64,000 nt of DNA. Origin: RGIG8745 sp045576655 (GTDB lineage Bacteria > Bacteroidota > Bacteroidia > Bacteroidales > Bacteroidaceae). Positions 58,970 through 64,000 of the stretch are shown here, piece by piece. A program made the position numbers and the translations under genes. The first letter of the stretch is position 1. Every line of letters begins with the position of its first letter. The stretch is from the NCBI GenBank assembly GCA_045576655.1, contig JAZNGW010000006.1:27132-91131 (forward strand), given 5' to 3'. The notes under the pieces are model-generated. The model was not told the DNA's origin. It made no database searches and was given only the letters and a program-made list of their open reading frames with translations.

Positions 58970-59565
58970 ATTCGTTCAGATTTTAAATAGTTCGTTAGTC
59001 TTTGCCGCAAATGCCCCATCAGACGGTTCAGGCGCGACTTCACCGTACCTTCAGGCACCCCGACAATCTCTGCCACCTGCGGAACAGTCAGTTCCTCTTC
59101 GTAGCGAAGAGCAAAGAGCAGACGGCTGTCGGGCGGCAACAATTGCAACTCTTCATGCAGCAGGCGGTCGAGAGTGCCAACATCCATCTGCAGTTCAAAG
59201 TCCTCTTCGTACGTCTGCTCCGCCATCACTCCCTCGTCCTCTACGCTCTCTACTATGCAGCGTGACTGATGGCGGTATTCGTTCTTGCAGAGATTATATG
59301 CCATGCTGAACATCCACGTCGACACACAGTCTCCCTCACGATACCTCGCCCTTGAGCTCCACAGGCGCAGAAACACCTCCTGCACGAAGTCGGCAGCCAA
59401 ACCATTATTGCCCCCAAGCATACGGAAGAAGAATCCCTGCAGGCGGCGCGCATGGCGACGATATAGCTCATTGAAAGCCCTATCGTCGGCATCAGCGCAC
59501 ACACGCCCCATCAACTCTTCGTCCGAACGCTTGCGTATGGTATTAAACAGATTCAGCACCATCAC
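58966..59565 (-). CDS. ECF-type RNA polymerase sigma factor (second module)
   Basis: 199 aa. Region 2: ADFVQEVFLRLWSSRARY and VSTWMFSMAYNLCKNEYR. Region 4: LPPDSRLLFALRYEEELTVPQVAEIVGVPEGTVKSRLNRL. It is the middle gene of a three-gene unit and overlaps the stop of the upstream secreted-protein gene (4 bp) and the start of the anti-sigma gene (4 bp). Confidence 0.93.
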   Translation of the reverse strand: MMVLNLFNTIRKRSDEELMGRVCADADDRAFNELYRRHARRLQGFFFRMLGGNNGLAADFVQEVFLRLWSSRARYREGDCVSTWMFSMAYNLCKNEYRHQSRCIVESVEDEGVMAEQTYEEDFELQMDVGTLDRLLHEELQLLPPDSRLLFALRYEEELTVPQVAEIVGVPEGTVKSRLNRLMGHLRQRLTNYLKSERI

Positions 59566-60755
59566 TTCTGACTGTCTAAGTAGCCTATATATTGACGCTT
59601 CACATCCTCAGGCAGACGCGTGTTCTCAACCGACGCCTTCAGTGTGCTGTAGAGCCAGTTGGCACGCACAAGGTTGCCCTCCTCGCGATACGACCTGACC
59701 AGATGGGCAAGCCCCACCACATAGTTCACCTGCAGCATCTCACTGCCCTTCCAGTAGGTTTCGGCACGAAACTTAGGCTCTGTCAGATACTCCAAGTGAT
59801 ACTTGTGTTCAAGTGCCCTCTTGGTAGCGGCAACATTGTTGTAAGGCTTCTCACTATACTTGAACACTATGCCCTCGGAGTATATGTTACGCGCAAGACT
59901 CTCCACATTCCGTTCCACACCAGCGCCGCAGTACACCGGCCTACCCGTCTCCCTGGCAATGTGACGTATGAAACCCGCCTCTGCCTCACTCGCGTCCTTC
60001 TCATCCGTATAGGCATCCTTAAGACCCTCGTAAGGCTTTATCCCAAGCCCCTCGCACACCTTGGCGGCATACGTCTTGTTGTGGATGAAGCTGTTCACTA
60101 TGAGAGTCTTATCCGCATGCAAGCCCATAGCACGCTGCATCATCAACTTGGGGAACAAGTCGAGATCGCCATGTCCGATGTAGATTGCCCCCGAAGGCAT
60201 AGCCTCCAGTTGGTTGTAACTGAAGCGAAGCGCAAAATCAGGATAGTATCCCGCCTCATATTGGCGACGGAGCAACTGGTTGAGAAGCGCACTTCTGTCA
60301 TTATCACTCTCCGCATAACCAGCAAACCACATGTAGCTGATAATCGTCCCCACATGCATTGGATGCAGTTCGTCGGGAACCACGTCAAGCGCTCTCTCGC
60401 CATACTCATTTGCAGGACTCATCTGCATGCGCAGATGACACAGGTTGTAGGTGAACGAACCTGGTATGGCACGCTCCATGCGCTTAATCACCAACTGCGA
60501 AGAGTCCGTCACCTCCGGCTTTACCTTGAACCAATTATGCAAATACCACTTAGCCTCAAACAGGTTGCGCCATGCAAGTTCCGACTGCGGAGTCTTCCGC
60601 ACCTCCCTGTCCCACGCATCGGCCTGCTGCGCATACCACGCACTGTCCTTGCCCGAAACTATCACACTCTCTATCTGCTGCGGCGCTTGCGCAAAAGATT
60701 CCGTCACACTGGCAAGCAACACGCCCATACCGATAATAATGCTATTAATCTTCAT
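59562..60755 (-). CDS. Secreted protein of unknown function, first gene of a sigma operon
   Basis: 397 aa from the ATG at 60755, with signal peptide MKINSIIIGMGVLLASVTESFAQ. A helical N-terminal segment (DAWDREVRKTPQSELAWRNLFEAKWY, read in parts) resembles tetratricopeptide-like packing. IYIGHGDLDLFPKLMMQRAMGL follows, reminiscent of a nucleotide- or sugar-binding loop in DUF-type proteins. I cannot name the family. The stop overlaps the sigma start by 4 bp, so its translation is coupled to the sigma factor; it may be a sensor or target of the module. Confidence 0.65.
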   Translation of the reverse strand: MKINSIIIGMGVLLASVTESFAQAPQQIESVIVSGKDSAWYAQQADAWDREVRKTPQSELAWRNLFEAKWYLHNWFKVKPEVTDSSQLVIKRMERAIPGSFTYNLCHLRMQMSPANEYGERALDVVPDELHPMHVGTIISYMWFAGYAESDNDRSALLNQLLRRQYEAGYYPDFALRFSYNQLEAMPSGAIYIGHGDLDLFPKLMMQRAMGLHADKTLIVNSFIHNKTYAAKVCEGLGIKPYEGLKDAYTDEKDASEAEAGFIRHIARETGRPVYCGAGVERNVESLARNIYSEGIVFKYSEKPYNNVAATKRALEHKYHLEYLTEPKFRAETYWKGSEMLQVNYVVGLAHLVRSYREEGNLVRANWLYSTLKASVENTRLPEDVKRQYIGYLDSQK

Positions 60756-60904
60756 TCTTTTCTTTTTTCTAAGGGTCACACACTCTTTAATGTCTTTTTT
60801 CGGCAGCTGTCGTCACTGCATACACCGGAGAGCGCAAACCGTTCACCAAAAATACAGAAAACCTCCGCCAAACTTAAGTATTTTCAGAAAAAGTCGGTGC
60901 CCCG

Positions 60905-60932
60905 TGTAATGTTTCTGAAATTTCTGCGTATA
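60905..60932 (+). promoter_or_regulatory. Candidate ECF-type promoter of the third sigma operon
   Basis: TGTAAT (60905-60910), exactly 16 bp, then CGTATA (60927-60932), 23 bp before the sigma ATG. Same pattern as 57283-57310. Confidence 0.5.
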
Positions 60933-60955
60933 TAAGAATAGAAGAGACGCACAGA

Positions 60956-61516
60956 ATGGCCGATAAAGAGACAAAAGAACTCATACGGGGCGTCAGCCGG
61001 CACGACAGGCACGCCCAGCAACGTATGCTTCAGTCCTATGGCAGCATGGTGTTCGGTTTGGTAGCCCGAATTATCACAAGCCAGGAGGATGCCGAAGAAG
61101 TATATCAGGATGTGTTTGTCAAGATATTTCGCAACATTGACGCGTATGACGAAAGCAAAGCGTCGCTCGCCACATGGATCAGCCGAATAGCCTACAACGA
61201 GAGTGTCAGTTTCGCCAGGCGAAACAAACCGCCAATCATCTATGTCGACGACAGCGAAGTTGACCTCGAAAGCATACAGGACGACACCCTTGCGAGGGTA
61301 TTCCAGCAACAGGACGAACCGACCATACTGCTCATCGAGAAAGCCCTGGACTATCTGCCACCCGAGGAACTTGCACTCATCACAATGTTCTACTTCGACG
61401 ACAAGAGCATCAAGGACATCGCTTTCATCACCGAGTCCACCCCCTCGAACGTGGCGACACGACTAAGCAGAACGAGAAGAAAACTCTATCGGATAATCAA
61501 ATCATTTAAAGAATGA
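60956..61516 (+). CDS. ECF-type RNA polymerase sigma factor (third module)
   Basis: 186 aa. Region 2: LVARIITSQEDAEEVYQDVFVKIF and LATWISRIAYNESVSFARR. Region 4: LPPEELALITMFYFDDKSIKDIAFITESTPSNVATRLSRTRRKL (in parts). The stop overlaps the start of the membrane protein that follows (ATGA). It forms an operon with that gene and the secreted protein at 62501. Confidence 0.94.
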   Translation: MADKETKELIRGVSRHDRHAQQRMLQSYGSMVFGLVARIITSQEDAEEVYQDVFVKIFRNIDAYDESKASLATWISRIAYNESVSFARRNKPPIIYVDDSEVDLESIQDDTLARVFQQQDEPTILLIEKALDYLPPEELALITMFYFDDKSIKDIAFITESTPSNVATRLSRTRRKLYRIIKSFKE

Positions 61517-62472
61517 ACGAGAAAGACCTTAACCCACTACGACAACAGGACAGCAGCTTGCGAGAGGCCATCGCACGCCGCTCCCGCAAATGTCCGCAGA
61601 TGCCGCCCGACCTCAATGAGAGGCTGATGGAGCGCGTTGAGAAGAAACCTCACCGTTCATTCCCAATCGTTGCTAAATGGCTGTCGGCAGCAGCATGCCT
61701 CGTGGCAGCACTCCTTATCGGCAAAGCCTTGCTCGACAAGAGGCAGACAGCAGTTCCTCAAGTGGCAAAAACGGATGCCCCTGCAGCCATAAAGGCTGAA
61801 ACAACTCTGGTGGCGCAGGCTGAACCCCGAAAAGAGCCAAAGGCAGAAATGCCGACTGTGGCGAGAGCGGATGCGCCTATGACGAAGGCAACACCACCAA
61901 TTGAAAAGGTCGCAAAACCCATCGAGAAAGTCACTGTGGCAGAAGAAGACACAACCACAGAGGAAGCGCCCGCATACCTAATCGACCGACAGCCGGTTGC
62001 ACCTGCCACAGAGGAGAGCCCCCGACCAATCTATGCGTCAATCGATGAAGAAGCCGAAGAAGATTCGACATATCAGTCTCCGGACAAGGTCGACGAGTTC
62101 ATTGCCAAACTGGCAGCCAACTACGGAGTCAGACAGGAACTGCCCGACAGCATTGCCACAGGAGGTTCGAACATCAGCAACGCCATCTACGTGTTCCCCG
62201 ACAGCAAGCAAGCAGACGTAATGACACGCCTGATGCAAATAGCCTGCTGGTATGGTAACACGAGCCCTGGCTACAAGCTCTTCATGACACAGCAGCAGTT
62301 CCTCTTCGAGCTGGACGACACCCGCAAGGGCAGAAGGCACATGTGGTTTGCCGAAAAAGCAAACAAATGCACGCTACTCTACTGCGCCTCCGCGCCAATT
62401 GGCGACATCATCTCCACCGCATGCTACCTCGAATTTAAAGAAAAGACATCGCGCGAAATAACAAATATGTAA
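61513..62472 (+). CDS. Probable anti-sigma factor with long periplasmic linker
   Basis: 319 aa. A charged N-terminal region (~1-52), one transmembrane helix (~54-71, WLSAAACLVAALLIGKAL), then an Ala/Pro/Glu/Lys-rich linker (~75-185) with APxxKA-like repeats and a C-terminal globular part (~185-319) starting VDEFIAKLAANYGV. The long linker could span the periplasm toward a sensor domain. The pairing with the sigma gene (4-bp overlap) supports an anti-sigma role; no zinc motif is seen. Confidence 0.7.
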   Translation: MNEKDLNPLRQQDSSLREAIARRSRKCPQMPPDLNERLMERVEKKPHRSFPIVAKWLSAAACLVAALLIGKALLDKRQTAVPQVAKTDAPAAIKAETTLVAQAEPRKEPKAEMPTVARADAPMTKATPPIEKVAKPIEKVTVAEEDTTTEEAPAYLIDRQPVAPATEESPRPIYASIDEEAEEDSTYQSPDKVDEFIAKLAANYGVRQELPDSIATGGSNISNAIYVFPDSKQADVMTRLMQIACWYGNTSPGYKLFMTQQQFLFELDDTRKGRRHMWFAEKANKCTLLYCASAPIGDIISTACYLEFKEKTSREITNM

Positions 62473-62500
62473 AGTAGAATCCTTAAAAACAAGTAATAAC

Positions 62501-63643
62501 ATGAAAGCAAACAGAACATTTACGCTGTGCCTCGTTGCACTTGCAAGCATGACGGCATTTGCACAAAAAGACGATGCAAAGCTCCTTGCCACAAGCAGAA
62601 GTACAATCTTCTATCCTGTTTCGAAAGTCAACATAGACAATCAGACACAAGAAAGAACAATAATTTGGAGTGGCGATGAAAATTGGAACGACAACTCGCC
62701 TACCGTTTGGGCTGAGAACGTGCCTGAAGCAAAATTCCTCTCCAATGATTTTGCTGACATGAATCGGGAAAAGAATAACAGAATGGCAGGTATGGGCTGG
62801 GAGTTGACAGAAGAAGGCGATAACACAGTGCTTCACTGCTACATGAGCATGCCTGCCGACGCAGTGAAAGACTTTTGGCTCGCATCCGACGAAACAGGCA
62901 TTGTCGACTTGGAGACAGGCATAAACTACCGCGCCCAACGTTCCGTGCCTGACTGCTGGGGCAAACACTTTGCAGTAAAGGCAAAGGAAGGCACAGTGCT
63001 CGACTTCCAGGTATTCTTCCCTAAACTTCCGTTGTCAACTACAAATATTGCCATCTACGGCGTGCCTAACTGGTTCTTGCGCGGCAAAGCTATAACCATT
63101 AAAAGGATTAAGTCTGGAAAAAAGGAGTACGACAAAACCCCTGATTTCAAACAGCCCCAAATGGTAAGCAAGGAAAAGGACTACAACAAGGACAACTCAC
63201 ACTCTTGGGAGGTATACACCGAACCGCACCTCATCAAGCCCGTTCCTGAAGGTACAATGGCTATATGGCGCACAGCAGAGGCAACCTACCTGGCTGAGGC
63301 ACATGAGCAAAACTGGATGCGAGAATATTTCGGCATTCATCCAAACACTATACTTGGCGACCAATCGGGCAAGAAATATAAACTCAAAGAAGTCAAGGGA
63401 CTGCCTTCAAACGGCCACTTGTTCTGGATGGAAGGCTATTCAGGCGACCACATTGCATTCCTCTACGTGTTTGAGCCAATTCCGCTTGACGTAAACACAA
63501 TCTCGTTCCTGGAACCGGATTCAGAGCCATTCAAGGCTTGGGGAGCCAATTGGAAAGGCGACTCCAAGTATGGACTTGACATAGACGAGTTGAGAGAAAA
63601 CCAAAAGCTCTTCAAGTATAACGAACGAAAGGTGGTGAAATAA
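62501..63643 (+). CDS. Secreted protein of unknown function in the third sigma operon
   Basis: 380 aa with signal peptide MKANRTFTLCLVALASMTAFAQ. Two segments look like repeats of one beta-rich domain: one around TGIVDLETGINYRA ... TTNIAIYGVPNWF, the other around NTILGDQSGKKYKL ... VNTISFLEPDSEP. No catalytic motif is recognised. It follows the membrane protein gene by 28 bp and ends at a good terminator. It may be the ligand-binding partner or output of the sigma system. Confidence 0.65.
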   Translation: MKANRTFTLCLVALASMTAFAQKDDAKLLATSRSTIFYPVSKVNIDNQTQERTIIWSGDENWNDNSPTVWAENVPEAKFLSNDFADMNREKNNRMAGMGWELTEEGDNTVLHCYMSMPADAVKDFWLASDETGIVDLETGINYRAQRSVPDCWGKHFAVKAKEGTVLDFQVFFPKLPLSTTNIAIYGVPNWFLRGKAITIKRIKSGKKEYDKTPDFKQPQMVSKEKDYNKDNSHSWEVYTEPHLIKPVPEGTMAIWRTAEATYLAEAHEQNWMREYFGIHPNTILGDQSGKKYKLKEVKGLPSNGHLFWMEGYSGDHIAFLYVFEPIPLDVNTISFLEPDSEPFKAWGANWKGDSKYGLDIDELRENQKLFKYNERKVVK

Positions 63644-63668
63644 GTTAAACAAAATAGTATATCAGACC

Positions 63669-63712
63669 AAACCACGCACGGGGCTGTGAAGCTCTTGCGT
63701 GGTTTTATTTTA
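63669..63712 (+). terminator. Rho-independent terminator
   Basis: AAACCACGCA pairs perfectly with TGCGTGGTTT across a 17-nt loop and leads into TATTTTA. It ends the third sigma operon. Confidence 0.85.
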
Positions 63713-64000
63713 CCCTAAGTTCGGCATAAAAGCACGGACCAACCGGCGCCATCAGCATGTGAAACATAGCAACTGCAGGGCGGCAACAAAAACTCCCACA
63801 TTTCACTTATTACATTAAAAATCAGCGCCATCGCACTGAAAACTCCCCTCCTCCTCGGTGCAAAACCGCCGACACCCCGCCCCTTACTTCCCGACCCCTC
63901 GCTGAAAACTATAAATAAAAGTAATATTTGTACAAATAATAGTTTTATTTATATAAATATTAGTTTTATTCTTACAAATATAAGTTTTATTTATACTTTT
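63713..64000. other. Non-coding right edge
   Basis: No gene. It contains a partial end motif CACTGAAAACTCCCCTCC (63833-63850) and, from 63900, an AT-rich four-unit element that runs to the edge. Confidence 0.5.
63900..64000. repeat. 21-bp palindromic element, copy E (four AT-rich units, cut by window edge)
   Basis: The left end CGCTGAAAACT is intact. Units lie at 63910-63930, 63931-63951, 63952-63972 and 63973-63993, based on TACAAATAnTAGTTTTATT rather than ACTTAG-N-CTAAGT, but with the same 21-bp period, TAC/TAT joints and four-unit count. The right end is outside the window. Confidence 0.78.

Overview
The window reads as a chromosomal segment of a Bacteroidales bacterium, most likely Prevotella-like. 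The evidence is Bacteroidetes-type promoters (TAnnTTTG -7 boxes, some with TTTG about 19 bp upstream), almost no Shine-Dalgarno sequences, a C10 peptidase with a type IX-like C-terminal sorting domain, KorAB, CdaA next to FolP, and dispersed plant-polysaccharide enzymes. No rRNA, prophage, CRISPR array or complete IS element was seen. One tRNA (Leu-UAG) is present.

Layout. 0-6.4 kb: phosphate acquisition (outer-membrane porin, PstSCAB, and a Na/Pi cotransporter with a PhoU-like tail). 6.4-7.2 kb: a non-coding graveyard of hairpin repeats. 7.2-10.6 kb: korA/korB split by a GxxExxY nuclease-fold gene. 10.8-17.6 kb: GH105, cdaA-folP, a C10 peptidase, and the UPF0210/ACT pair. 18-22.4 kb: a BlaI/M56 sensor pair, a GH97N/beta-barrel protein, and a decayed second BlaI/M56 copy. 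22.5-27.5 kb: GH51 arabinofuranosidase, an HhH protein, an NSS transporter, and VanZ. 27.5-28.5 kb: tRNA-Leu and a HigB/HigA-type toxin-antitoxin pair bracketed by two identical terminators. 28.7-38.2 kb: cysE, an RNA methyltransferase, CE8 pectinesterase, a two-domain esterase, menC, and an S9 peptidase. 38.5-43.4 kb: dxs-trkA-trkH. 43.5-57.2 kb: a surface-glycan locus with glycosyltransferases, a PLP enzyme/cytidylyltransferase/LicD module, a WaaP-like kinase, a WbbI-like galactofuranosyltransferase, a second LicD, DegT, an AT-rich three-gene insert, and Glf. 57.3-63.6 kb: three ECF sigma/anti-sigma modules.

How the genes work together. GH105, CE8, GH51 and the esterase suggest use of pectin and arabinan side chains. 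The glycan locus suggests a galactofuranose-containing surface polymer carrying phospho-substituents added by LicD-type transferases from a CDP-activated amino-alcohol phosphate.

The strongest undescribed-looking signal is a dispersed element made of four tandem 21-bp near-palindromic units between degenerate inverted ends (GCTGAAAACT / AGTTTTCAGC). There are four copies with an ACTTAG-N-CTAAGT core, at least one four-unit copy with an AT-rich core at the right edge, and one single-unit copy. The 21-bp spacing equals two helical turns, and three copies lie between divergent genes. Other leads are the duplicated terminator around the toxin-antitoxin pair, the GxxExxY cassette with inverted ends, the AT-rich insert in the glycan locus, and a shared TGTAAY-N16-CGTMTA promoter in front of two ECF operons.
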